A stretch of 64,000 nt of DNA from Liquorilactobacillus aquaticus DSM 21051 (GCF_001436755.1 NZ_AYZD01000017.1:75062-139061), one strand, 5' to 3'; positions 45,929 to 55,000 are shown, counted from the first letter of the stretch. The notes: generated by a model from the letters alone, not told the origin. Made by a program: numbers and translations.

Positions 45929-46880
45929 AGATCCCTTGGAGGCAGACCGGATAATTGATCTGGCGCGAAAAAGCGTGAAAAAATCTTTTTACGCACTTGG
46001 TACGACTATCACTCTGACAGCTTTTGGAACGGCTTCTGAAAAAGATCTGGAAGATGCCTATCATTTGATAACTGCTTATGAAGATAAATTGACGGTCAAT
46101 CGCGACAACTCCGAAATTATGGCAATCAATCATGCAGCTGGAAAACATCCAGTTCAAGTTTCAACAGGAGTTTATCGGCTTGTGAAAAAGGCTGTAGAAA
46201 CTAGTAGGGAAAATAGCGGTTTTAATGCTGCTATTGGACCGCTGGTTAAGTTGTGGCGGATCGGTTTTAAGGAAGCTAATATTCCTACTAAGCAGCAGAT
46301 TCGTGAAAAAATGACACTGATCGATGCTGCTCGAATAACGCTGAATGATAGAGATCTGACAGTTTTTTTATCAAAAGCTGGAATGGAACTTGATTTGGGT
46401 GGAATAGCTAAGGGATATATTGCTGATCGTATTCGCAGCTTATGGGATTCACGCGGGATCAGCGCGGGAATCATTAATCTGGGTGGTAATCTTTTGATGA
46501 TCGGGAGCTGTCCGCTGCATGAAGACCAAAAATGGCGAATCGGAGTTCAAAATCCATGGCAAAGAAGAGGAGCTCCACTTTTGCTGGAGAAAATGGGACC
46601 ATGCTCCGCGGTTACTTCAGGTGTTTATGAGCGCTATTTTGAAATAGCAGGCAAAAAATATCATCATATTTTGGATTCACGAACAGGGAACCCCTTAAGA
46701 ACAGAGTTGCTAAGTGTTACAGTTTTTACACAAGATTCGCTTATAGGTGAAATCGAGTCCACACGTCTTTTTTTCGCGGGCAGCATCCCTGATGATTGGG
46801 GAAAAGGACGCTCTGATTTATATGGAGCGGTGTTTGTTTATCGTGACCACAGTGTCCATAAGTATGGGTTTCAAAAGTAG
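45921..46880 (+). CDS. apbE: ApbE-type FAD:protein FMN transferase
   Basis: 319 residues from ATG 45921, overlapping the previous gene by 8 bp with AGGA upstream; coupled translation is likely. ApbE landmarks: FYALGTTITLTAFG, ELDLGGIAKGYIADRI, NLGGNLLMIG, TSGVYERYFEIAGKKYHHILDSRTGNP. The metal-binding DxxxT of the family appears as GEIEST, with Glu replacing Asp. There is no signal peptide or lipobox, so it works in the cytosol, unlike the exported ApbE lipoproteins. It transfers FMN from FAD to Ser/Thr of the DxxSGAS/T motif; both preceding genes encode such motifs, so its substrates are evident. Confidence 0.9.
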   Translation: MDKDPLEADRIIDLARKSVKKSFYALGTTITLTAFGTASEKDLEDAYHLITAYEDKLTVNRDNSEIMAINHAAGKHPVQVSTGVYRLVKKAVETSRENSGFNAAIGPLVKLWRIGFKEANIPTKQQIREKMTLIDAARITLNDRDLTVFLSKAGMELDLGGIAKGYIADRIRSLWDSRGISAGIINLGGNLLMIGSCPLHEDQKWRIGVQNPWQRRGAPLLLEKMGPCSAVTSGVYERYFEIAGKKYHHILDSRTGNPLRTELLSVTVFTQDSLIGEIESTRLFFAGSIPDDWGKGRSDLYGAVFVYRDHSVHKYGFQK

Positions 46881-47293
46881 GTCGTATCCAAAAAATAGGA
46901 TCCTAATTATTAAAAGGTTTGAAATAAATTGTCAGCGTAAATGAACTATTCTATAGTTGAGTTTACGCGCCAACTAGAAGTGTTTGTGTACCTATTAAAG
47001 CATATTGCATTTTTTCAGAGTAGCGATAGGAAAAGTATGCCAATATTCTTCGAAAAAGAGCTCTATGATTTTTGGTGTTGATGGATAAAACTCCGTCAAC
47101 ACCATTTTTGTGTGTAACAAACGTGGACTACCATCCTATACTGCAATCAAAGCGAGCAAAATATTAATATCTTTAGAATTAAGCAATCTAAAAACGACGT
47201 GTTTAGGGAAACTATAGAGCTTTAGAATTGAGAACTCTTATTTTCTGACAGTGCTATAATGAGTGAATCAAACATAGAATGGAGCAGCCTTAT
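46881..47293. other. Intergenic region after apbE
   Basis: About 410 bp; no supported gene. It holds the terminator at 47073-47109. Upstream of the lipoprotein pseudogene, TGACAGTGC-N-TATAATG near 47253-47265 may be a promoter, with TATAAT at about 47257. Confidence 0.4.
47073..47109 (+). terminator. Terminator of the flavinylated reductase operon
   Basis: Stem TGGTGTTGA/TCAACACCA with an inner GG/CC extension and A-rich loop, followed by TTTTTG. It is about 190 bp after the apbE stop. Confidence 0.82.
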
Positions 47294-48481
47294 ATGCGCA
47301 AGTTGAATATTTTCAGCATAATTTTAGCAATAGTTATCTTAACTGGGTGTGGTATTCAGAAGCAAAAAGCAGACAATGCCACAAAAAAACAACACACAAT
47401 GTCTTGAAATCTGACTCAAAAACATGGACTTTCAGCAAGAAGATTACATCTAAGCAGACCCAGAATACTGGTGTTTCTAATGGCCTATCAACTTCTGTGG
47501 TTGCAAAAATCGGTGATATCTCAAATTGGACGACATCTAAAAATCAATTTATAGCATATCCTATCAATTATAAGCAGGTTTCATTAAAAAAATGGCAGTC
47601 TGATACTCAGAAAAGGTTGGTTAAAAGTGAACAGAGCAAAGTCCCATTGGATGAAGATTGCACAGATTAATGCCGTGCTTAAAAAACTGGGCGCGGACAT
47701 TAAGATTAATAAATTGTCAGACTTAGTTTTTTTGGAAACAAAAACTAATAATATGCCTCTGGGTCAGGCTTTTGTCGCCAAGGGTTATCATTTATACGCG
47801 ATTAATCCCCAATATACAGATGCCGAGCAAACTATTACTATTGACCGTGGCCAAGCGTTTACCGATACGCGAACAAAAAAAGCTACCGGACAAATTGCCC
47901 CAGCTAAATTAAATGGCACGTGGATTGCACCTGAAACGACGACTAGTGCTAGTGACACTGGAAAAATAATGGTCAGAGATGGTTACCTATATCAGCACCG
48001 CTATGATAGTTATGAACGTTCCGCAATTCAGGGTTTGAGTTCGTACCCATTAATTTCATTAAATCAAAACACGACTTATGCTTCACAAAAAACTAATGCG
48101 GCCAGAGCTGGCTACCAATTAACTCAAAAATCTGTCGCTAGTGGTGACAGTCTGGGTTATCTTTATATATTTGTTAGTGAAAACAAATTGATTCGAATTG
48201 GGCTGGGACAAACTACTACTTATCAGAAAACGAGCACATTGGTGGCAGCAAATGACTTGCCGAAGGATGATATTACGATTTTTGAACAGCTGGATCAGAA
48301 AAATCCAGGTGAAGCAGCTTCGATAATTACAGTCAAAGCCGGTCCAGCGATCGTCGGCATGAGCAGCAGTATTAAATATCTGACTGATCCAGATGCTGGG
48401 CAAATTACTAGTAATATCCCTGTCGTCAGTCTTGAGAATGGCAAAGTTACCACAAGTGATGAGGAAAGTGGAGTTGATTAA
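47294..48481 (+). pseudogene. Lipoprotein gene with two compensating frameshifts
   Basis: The ATG at 47294 gives a lipoprotein signal ending in AIVILTGC. This frame stops at 47405-47407. The continuing protein is in the -1 frame from about 47390 (NVLKSDSKTWTFSKK), and returns to the first frame near 47650 (KIAQINAVLKKLGADIKINK) up to the stop at 48481. The first break lies at a run of seven A (47383-47389); one more A would restore the frame. The joined product would be about 395 residues, an exported lipoprotein of unknown function with a beta-rich C-terminal part. Either a pseudogene or a phase-variable gene. Confidence 0.75.
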
Positions 48482-48651
48482 GTTTCTTGTGCTTGATAAA
48501 TTTAGAAAGAGCTAGTCGGCAGAGGGTGGCAAGAAGGAAATATAAACAATTCTGATGAATGGAATACGGTTAGCAGCAACTATATTGAGAAAAAAAGGGC
48601 TGGTTTTTTGAAGTTCTTTGTCAACCAGTGCCGATAAGAATCAGTATGAGG

Positions 48652-48690
48652 ATAGGCTGGGTCGAAAGTTAACTTTCGACCCAGCCTATT
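48652..48690. terminator. Hairpin terminator after the lipoprotein pseudogene
   Basis: Perfect 17-bp stem ATAGGCTGGGTCGAAAG/CTTTCGACCCAGCCTAT with a TTAA loop. The T-run after it is weak (TTTGTTG). Confidence 0.75.
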
Positions 48691-48700
48691 TGTTGATTCC

Positions 48701-48810
48701 TTCTAAACGTGTTCCATAATTCAGAATTATCCGTTTGACTTCAAATTAGCCATAATAAAGAACGCACTATATTCGTAATTTTGCATTAGTACTCAAATTT
48801 TTCCGATTTA
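48701..48810. repeat. Intergenic repeat element, copy A
   Basis: This stretch, directly right of a long hairpin, resembles 62011-62120, which also lies directly right of a long hairpin. The core, 48762-48810, can be aligned without gaps and is roughly two-thirds identical by eye, sharing TTCGTAAT, AGTAC and CAAA blocks. Neither copy is coding. It may be a dispersed element or a conserved RNA. Confidence 0.5.
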
Positions 48811-49009
48811 GATCGTCCGCCTATCTTATTTTGAGTTTTGGTTTTGAATTTGATACGAATGCGGATGACTTTTTATTTAGCCAAAAGCCAAAATGATTGT
48901 GATGACAGCATGAAAAATGTTTTTTGGAAGAACAACAGGTATTATAAAGATAGATAAAGCAAACCGAAAAACGGCAACTCCGAAAACGAGAGAAAGGAAT
49001 GAACGATGT

Positions 49010-50131
49010 ATGAAGAAAATATATATCGCATTAGGAGCAGTGGCAAGTGTTATCTTCATAGCTTTGATCACATTTTTGGTAATTTCGCCGAATAAAAATA
49101 ATACCAGTAACACAAAGGAGTCTGATTCAACAAGTGTCTCAGGTTCTTATAAGAAAGCTGAATTGGTTGGGACACCTCGTGTAAGAGCCAGCGGACTAGA
49201 AGCACCGTGGTCGCTTGTCTTTTATAATGATAGCGTTTTAGTTAGTTTGCGTGATAAAGGAGAGATCCGTGAAATTTTAGATAACGAAAAAACACGGCTT
49301 GTCGGCAAAATATCCGGTATTGAACATGTTAGTGAAGATGGCTTGCTGGGGATGGCAGTGAATACCTCAAGTGAAGATCCATATCTATATGTTTACTATT
49401 CAACGCCCGAAGACAATCGTATTGTACGTTATGTTTTAAATGGTAAGAAAGGTTCACTTAAATTAGGTAAAGCTGAGGTGATACTTAGTGGGATATCCAA
49501 AGCTGCTAATCATAACGGCGGTCGAATCGCATTTGGACCTGATGGCATGTTATATGCGACTACGGGTGATGCTGGTGATTCTTCCAGCGCGCAGGATAGA
49601 AATTCACTGAATGGTAAAATTTTGCGTATGATGTCAGATGGCAGTGTTCCAAAAAACAATCCCTTTCAAAATTCTCTTGTTTACAGTTATGGTCACCGTA
49701 ACCCTCAGGGAATTGCTTGGTCTACAAATGGAACAATGTATGCAACCGAATTTGGGCAGAACAAATGGGATGAGTTGAATGAAATAAAACCGGGACGTAA
49801 CTATGGTTGGCCGACACATGAAGGAAAAGCCAATACGCAGGGATTCGTTGATCCAGTACAACAGTGGACCCCCGCAGAAGCGAGTCCTAGTGGAATGGCT
49901 TTTTATAACGACGTGTTATTTATTGCAAACCTACGCGGGACGGTTTTGCGTGCAGTTGCGACTTCTGCATTGCAAGAATCGCTTGAATATTTTTCAGGGA
50001 AATATGGACGTATTCGAGATGTCGTGATTTCACCTAAAAATGAATTGTGGTTTATCACCAACAATACAGATGGCCGAGGGAACCCTGGGACCAGAGATGA
50101 TCGTGTGATGTCAGTTTCAATTAAAAAGTAG
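49010..50131 (+). CDS. PQQ-type glucose/sorbosone dehydrogenase family protein, membrane-anchored
   Basis: About 373 residues from ATG 49010, with AAAGGA upstream; the frame is open from 48917 but that part looks non-coding. A signal anchor occupies residues 5-26 and there is no lipobox. The six-bladed propeller of the GSDH family (PF07995) follows, with GLEAPWSLVF, DGLLGMAV, HNGGRIAFGPDGMLYATTGDAG, YSYGHRNPQGIAW and EFGQNKWDELN. These include the histidine and arginine that line the cofactor pocket in Asd-type enzymes. Lactobacilli do not make PQQ, so the true cofactor or activity is uncertain. Monocistronic, ended by the hairpin at 50192-50231. Confidence 0.82.
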   Translation: MKKIYIALGAVASVIFIALITFLVISPNKNNTSNTKESDSTSVSGSYKKAELVGTPRVRASGLEAPWSLVFYNDSVLVSLRDKGEIREILDNEKTRLVGKISGIEHVSEDGLLGMAVNTSSEDPYLYVYYSTPEDNRIVRYVLNGKKGSLKLGKAEVILSGISKAANHNGGRIAFGPDGMLYATTGDAGDSSSAQDRNSLNGKILRMMSDGSVPKNNPFQNSLVYSYGHRNPQGIAWSTNGTMYATEFGQNKWDELNEIKPGRNYGWPTHEGKANTQGFVDPVQQWTPAEASPSGMAFYNDVLFIANLRGTVLRAVATSALQESLEYFSGKYGRIRDVVISPKNELWFITNNTDGRGNPGTRDDRVMSVSIKK

Positions 50132-50191
50132 TTTGCCTATAAAGAAAAGCCCGAGGGTGAATTGATTCAGAACCAGAAGTCTTTATGGTAC

Positions 50192-50231
50192 AAAGAAGAG
50201 CTTGCCATATTAAGATGGTAAGCTCTTCTTT
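50192..50231. terminator. Bidirectional terminator between convergent genes
   Basis: Stem AAAGAAGAGCTT-CCAT paired with ATGG-AAGCTCTTCTTT around ATTAAG. It can end both the GSDH gene and the minus-strand chimeric gene. Confidence 0.9.
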
Positions 50232-50258
50232 CTTTAAGTGGTACGGCTAGAATAATAA

Positions 50259-50741
50259 TCATTCATCAAATAAAATGAATTCTTTATATTTTCTACTTAA
50301 AATAGATAAAATCAAATTTAAACAAGTCATGGAATAGATAGGCTCTTGCCCGTTAACATTTGGCAACAAACCTGCTTCGTAATACAAAGAATAATCAGCA
50401 TGTTCAGTCAAATAGTTAGTCCCGAATGAAGTAACAGAACATATGGGGACATTGCTAATTTTTAATGTTTTTATAGCATCTCGTATTCCAGGAGTATTTC
50501 CGCTCAACGAGGTAACTATTACCAGATCTTGCGAAGTAAGTTTATTTGAAATAATTTTTAAATTGGACTCTCCCGCGATTAAAAAATTTGTTCGTCCTGA
50601 TATGAATAAGTCATTGGCAAATTCTTTACTGACAAAATCATCAACCACCATTAAGCGTTTTGCGTTTGTATGTCCAGCCCACTGTGTGACGACGATTCCG
50701 TGAATCAAACGTTGATCAATACGTGCTAATACCAAACTCAT
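50259..50741 (-). pseudogene. Chimeric remnant: PTS mannose-family IIB start fused to an RpiR-type SIS domain
   Basis: 160 residues. The first 35 or so match the N-terminus of mannose/sorbose-family EIIB (LARIDQRLIHGIVVTQWAG, with the phosphorylated His). From about residue 38 it is the C-terminal half of an RpiR/MurR-like SIS sugar-phosphate domain (SLSGNTPGIRDAIKTLKIS, then VTSFGTNYLTEHADYSLYYEA). Neither part is complete: EIIB is about 160 residues and RpiR regulators have an N-terminal helix-turn-helix. A deletion that joined an EIIB gene to an RpiR gene in frame, near 50630-50640, explains it. The promoter, cre-like site and AAGGAGA ribosome site of the original PTS gene survive, so the fusion could still be made. 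Confidence 0.75.
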
Positions 50742-50771
50742 AATAATCTCTCCTTGTTAGTTGATAACAAA

Positions 50772-50800
50772 AGTATACGGTTGCAATAAAACGTTTACAA
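50772..50800 (-). promoter_or_regulatory. Promoter with overlapping cre-like site for the chimeric gene
   Basis: On the minus strand: TTGTAA (50795-50800), 17-bp spacer, TATACT (50772-50777). The sequence TGTAAACGTTTTAT at 50786-50799 overlaps the -35 box and resembles a cre site with mismatches in the last two positions. A GGGAATTTTCCC palindrome lies further upstream at 50859-50870. Confidence 0.65.
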
Positions 50801-51111
50801 TGGTTAGCATGGCTTTGGGGAAGTGCAATGCCACTCTTGGGAAAAGCGCCATGAGTCTGGGAATTTTCCCTGACGTATAAGTTATCTAATAAAATGAGCA
50901 AAAGAAAACTGGGGGGATTTTTTGAGAGGGGTCTGTTCTAAATGCCTCGATATTATTATCTAAAGTCGTTATGTGGATGAATAGAAAAAAATCTCCTAAA
51001 CTTTATTCAAGTTCAGAAGATGTTTTTTTGTATAATGAGATTTTTAGCAATCGTAGGTAAATTGAGAGAAAGAACTGAAGATTCTCAAAAGTATGCAAAA
51101 GCTGCAAGAAA
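50801..51111. other. Intergenic region between the chimeric gene and the permease gene
   Basis: No gene seen. It contains the palindrome at 50859-50870 and the terminator hairpin at 50991-51029. I looked for a sigma-54 promoter, common for mannose-family PTS operons, and did not find one. Confidence 0.4.
50991..51029 (-). terminator. Terminator after the amino acid permease gene
   Basis: Imperfect stem ATCTCCTAAACTT/AAGTTCAGAAGAT with two mismatches. The flanks are A-rich on the left and T-rich on the right, so it can act both ways. The permease gene ends about 80 bp upstream on the minus strand. Confidence 0.65.
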
Positions 51112-52557
51112 CTATTTGCGCAATTCTTGTTCACGTAGCTCATGTTTACGTAGCATCGGCATAACGAATCCTAAACCGAATAAGACGAAAACAGTAATGA
51201 TATTGAGTAATAATTGGTGATTGAATGATCTGGTGCCGAATTCAGCTTCTTGCGGAATAAAACCAAGTGTTGCACAGATGAAAGTGAAAGCTAAACACCA
51301 TCCTCCCACGAGCAGTGCACCGATTCGATTCTTGATGAAGATATAATCAGACTGAAATTTGTTTTGCTGCCAGCGAACAGCAACAAAGGCGAAGAAAACC
51401 CAGCAGGTCTTGTAGGGCGAAATGATTCCATTGATATTAAGCAGCCAATTATAAATTGTGTTGATATTAGGCAACGTGCCGGTTAACAGGAGCAGGAACA
51501 AGCTTAATCCAGTGGTCATCAGATAAGAATGAATTGGACGCCCGTTTTTGTTCTTTTTAGTCATCCAGTGCGGCATAAATCTATCAGCAACATCGCCCGC
51601 AAAAACACGACTTGAAGCATCAAGCAAGACGGCTAGCTGGGCCATCATGAAAATTGCTTGAACGACGGCAAAGAGGTACATCAGAATTTTTCCAAGTCCC
51701 ATTTCCTGTCCTAACATCTGGAAGGCATAGTAGGGACCATTCATTTTGAAATCATGTGGTATATTATTAGCATCAAAGAAGACAGCCAATGATAAGGTGC
51801 CTAAGACGGTTAAGATAGCTGTCATGATAGCAAGCAGCCACATCGCTTTAGGAAATTCATGTTTAGGATCACGCATCTGGACAAGATAAGGTGCGGCTAA
51901 TTCAGCTCCGGACATGGCGAAAATCAATAAACCAGTCGTTGAAAAATATTTCAGACTGAAATTAGGCATGAAAGCATGAAAATTGAAAGGTTGTGTTGCC
52001 ATATGTGTTCCATGCATCACGGCATAGCCTGCCAGCAGGATAAAGAGAGCTGACATGATAAACATTGCTCCGCCGCCAATGAGAGAAAGAATCTCAAGTG
52101 AGTTTTTGAAGACATTTTCTAAAAGAATGAATGCTAAAATAATACCGAAGGTTAATAATCCAAATTGAAAGGTTGACATTCTGGAGCCTAAGGAATTGTC
52201 ACCGAGAATCATCCAGCTGAAAGAAACGATGACAGAGTTGGAAACATCAACGATATAGGGAATGCTTTGAATCCAATACATCCAAGATGTCCAGTAACCC
52301 AGCGTATCATTACTGCTGCGCCTGACCCATGAGGCCAAACCGCCACTTTGAGTTTGAAAGGTCAGCCCCATTTGACTGACAATTAATTCATAGGGAATGA
52401 CATAAGCAAAAAGTAAGAAAATCCAAGAAATAACAACAGAAAGCCCCTGGTTTTGAAAAGGATAAAAGATATTTTCAAAACTGATAATTGTAACGAAGTC
52501 CAGTAGGGCAATAACCGGCCAACGCATATAGTGTTTTTTAGGCTCTAATTCATTCAT
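51112..52557 (-). CDS. APC-superfamily amino acid permease
   Basis: 481 residues with about twelve membrane helices. The first helix region FVTIISFENIFYPFQNQG and the helix 6 segment LLIFAMSGAELAAPYLVQMRDPKHEFPKAM match the glutamate:GABA antiporter / YjeM-type branch of the APC superfamily. It does not resemble the PotE putrescine:ornithine antiporter that usually accompanies ornithine decarboxylase. AAGGAGA precedes the ATG. It is divergent from the decarboxylase gene with 262 bp between, so a coupled amino acid/amine exchange is plausible. The substrate is inferred from context. Confidence 0.85.
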   Translation of the reverse strand: MNELEPKKHYMRWPVIALLDFVTIISFENIFYPFQNQGLSVVISWIFLLFAYVIPYELIVSQMGLTFQTQSGGLASWVRRSSNDTLGYWTSWMYWIQSIPYIVDVSNSVIVSFSWMILGDNSLGSRMSTFQFGLLTFGIILAFILLENVFKNSLEILSLIGGGAMFIMSALFILLAGYAVMHGTHMATQPFNFHAFMPNFSLKYFSTTGLLIFAMSGAELAAPYLVQMRDPKHEFPKAMWLLAIMTAILTVLGTLSLAVFFDANNIPHDFKMNGPYYAFQMLGQEMGLGKILMYLFAVVQAIFMMAQLAVLLDASSRVFAGDVADRFMPHWMTKKNKNGRPIHSYLMTTGLSLFLLLLTGTLPNINTIYNWLLNINGIISPYKTCWVFFAFVAVRWQQNKFQSDYIFIKNRIGALLVGGWCLAFTFICATLGFIPQEAEFGTRSFNHQLLLNIITVFVLFGLGFVMPMLRKHELREQELRK

Positions 52558-52819
52558 TTTTTTCTCCTTCGTTAATTAAAAATAGTGTTTTAGATTATAA
52601 AAAACACCCAATTAGGAGGCTTATGAATGAAGCCTAAGCTTAACCGTTTCACTTGTCGTGTACCTCAGCATATAATTATTATAATTGAAATGTTAGATTT
52701 AAAACAAAATGAGAATTCAAGAAGAGCTTCAAACTTTTTATCCACCAAATAATTGTAAGACAAAAGTAGCATATTGACTAGACTTAATTTAAAAATGTAA
52801 AAAAGTAAGGATAATGATT

Positions 52820-54949
52820 ATGAAAATTTTGAAAATAGCGGCTTCTAAAGAATTATTTGCTTATCTTCCTTCAACGTGGAGACATGTTGAATTGAACACC
52901 TCTTTGCAGAGCTCAGAATTAGCAGCGATTGTGGTCAGTGAAAATGATGATTTTCAAAAAAAGCTTGCCGAGAGCCTATGCACAGTTTCGGGATTGGAGA
53001 TTCCCGTAATTACAGTTTCTCAGAATGATAACGTCGAAACAGTGAAAATGAAAATCGGTGAAGAAGCTCAGAGGTATACGATAAAAACCGTTCCACCTTT
53101 CTTAACGGATTTAGTTGATTTTGCTAATGCCCATCCAGTAAGCTTCACGACTCCGGGACATCATAATGGGCAATATTATGAAAAGCATCCAGCGGGAGTT
53201 GTCTTTAACCGTTTTTTTGGTTCAAACATGTTATATGCGGACACGAGCGACACTGTAGCAGAGTTGGGAGATACGATGACGCATGAAGGCACACCGCTGC
53301 TGGCTGAACAACGTGCAGCCAAAGCCTACAATGCTGATAAGGTATATTTTTGTACAAATGGAACGACTAGTGCAAACACGATTTGTGCTAGTGCAGCATT
53401 GACTCCCGGGGATCTTGTGTTGTTTGATCGCAACAATCATAAATCTCTTTATAACAGTGCACTGGTTATGAACGGGGCAAAACCAATATATGTTTCGGCA
53501 GATCGTAACCCGTTGGGAATGATAGGCGAGATGGATCCTAAGGATTTGGAGGAGGCAAAGCTGCGCAAGAAAGTTGCCAGAGTTTCACCGGAGAAAGCGC
53601 AGGAGAAACGGCCTTTTCGTTTGGCGGTTGTACAATTAGAAACATATGATGGTGTTTTCTACAATGCTCGTTGGATTCTAGATAAGATTGGAGGGCTTTG
53701 TGATTATATCCTCTTTGATTGTGCTTGGGGAGGATATGAGCAGTTTGTCCCACTAATGCAGAGCCTTTCACCACTTGCATACACTTATCAAAAAGATGAC
53801 CCAGGCATTCTTGTAACCCAGTCGATCCATAAACAACAAGCCGGCTTAGGTCAGGTTTCGCAGATATTGAAAAAGGATCGGCATCTAAAAGGTCAAAAAA
53901 GGTATATTGATCATAAGCATTTTAATAACGCATACTTAAAATATGTGACGTCCAGTTATTCATATCCTTTGTATGCATCTTTGGCAGTTAACGCTTATCT
54001 GGTTTCTGGCAAAGGGAAAAATTTGTGGTGGCAGAGTTTACTTGAACGCAGTATTGAATGGCGCAAGCAGCTTTTGAGAAGTGCTAAACTGTTCAAGCCC
54101 TTAGTTCCTCAAACTGTTCAGGGCACGTTGTGGCAAGATATTCCAACTGAGAAGTTAGCTACAGATCCGAAATATTGGAATCTAACTCCTAACGATAAGT
54201 GGCATGGTTTTAAAAAGGTTGTGCAACAGCAAGCTTTGTTGGATCCTTTCAAACTGACAATCGTCACACCTGGTGTCGATATTATAAATAGTAAATATGA
54301 GCAGTTGGGGATACCAGGACCAATCGTAGCAGAGTTTTTGACTGAGAAACGAATTATTCGTGGGAAAGCTGACTTAAACTCCTTGCTGTTTCTACTTACT
54401 CCAGGGGATACTGATGCTGATCTGCAAATCTTAATATCTGCTTTACTGGAGTTTGAAAGCTATTATTTAACAGATGCTCCCCTTAGTCGGGTCCTGCCAC
54501 GATTGTATCGACGTTATGAAAAACGTTATAGCGGCTATACTCTTAAACAACTTTGCCAAGAAATGCATCTATATTATAAAGAGAAACAAACTTTCAGATT
54601 ACAGCAGAGATTATTCGAAAAAGAAAAAATGCAGCCTTACGAATTTACACCGCAAGACGCAGACCTAGCTTTTAGACGCAATCAAGGAGAGCTTTGCAAT
54701 CTGAATAATATTGTTGGAAGAATTTCATTAGAAGGTGCTTTGCCATATCCGCCAGGGATTTTCATTGTCGCTCCTGGTGAACGGTGGAGTGAACTTGATC
54801 GTGATTATTTTGGAATCTTGATCGGAGCAATGGAGCGTTTTGCAGGTTTTGTTCCCGAAATCCAAGGTGTATATTATCGAGAAAATGACTTGCATAAACT
54901 TTCTGTTTCTGGTGAAGTTTTAGCCGCCAATTACGCACAGAACAGATAA
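52820..54949 (+). CDS. Ornithine/lysine/arginine decarboxylase, probably ornithine type
   Basis: About 709 residues from ATG 52820; an ATG 6 nt earlier is too close to the AAGGA ribosome site. The large group III fold is present: an N-terminal wing, then the PLP domain with FTTPGHHNGQYYEKHPAG, CTNGTTSANT and the Schiff-base lysine in VTQSIHKQQAGLGQVSQI near residue 342, and the C-terminal EGALPYPPGI. The SIHKQQAG form is like inducible ornithine decarboxylase of Lactobacillus 30a; lysine decarboxylases usually read STHKLLA. It would make putrescine and consume a proton, aiding acid resistance. Divergent from an APC permease gene. Confidence 0.88.
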   Translation: MKILKIAASKELFAYLPSTWRHVELNTSLQSSELAAIVVSENDDFQKKLAESLCTVSGLEIPVITVSQNDNVETVKMKIGEEAQRYTIKTVPPFLTDLVDFANAHPVSFTTPGHHNGQYYEKHPAGVVFNRFFGSNMLYADTSDTVAELGDTMTHEGTPLLAEQRAAKAYNADKVYFCTNGTTSANTICASAALTPGDLVLFDRNNHKSLYNSALVMNGAKPIYVSADRNPLGMIGEMDPKDLEEAKLRKKVARVSPEKAQEKRPFRLAVVQLETYDGVFYNARWILDKIGGLCDYILFDCAWGGYEQFVPLMQSLSPLAYTYQKDDPGILVTQSIHKQQAGLGQVSQILKKDRHLKGQKRYIDHKHFNNAYLKYVTSSYSYPLYASLAVNAYLVSGKGKNLWWQSLLERSIEWRKQLLRSAKLFKPLVPQTVQGTLWQDIPTEKLATDPKYWNLTPNDKWHGFKKVVQQQALLDPFKLTIVTPGVDIINSKYEQLGIPGPIVAEFLTEKRIIRGKADLNSLLFLLTPGDTDADLQILISALLEFESYYLTDAPLSRVLPRLYRRYEKRYSGYTLKQLCQEMHLYYKEKQTFRLQQRLFEKEKMQPYEFTPQDADLAFRRNQGELCNLNNIVGRISLEGALPYPPGIFIVAPGERWSELDRDYFGILIGAMERFAGFVPEIQGVYYRENDLHKLSVSGEVLAANYAQNR

Positions 54950-55000
54950 TATAATTAAGAAAAGTGATTTTGAGAATGTATGAATGAAGTGGTTGCACAA

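Noticed and set aside
50801-50900. Sigma-54 promoter for the former mannose-family PTS gene
   Set aside because: A GTGGCATTGCAC stretch on the minus strand has no GC element at the required spacing, and a good sigma-A promoter exists nearer the gene.
52631-52650. Four-codon ORF behind AGGAGG between permease and decarboxylase genes
   Set aside because: It is too short to judge and sits in a small hairpin; probably chance.
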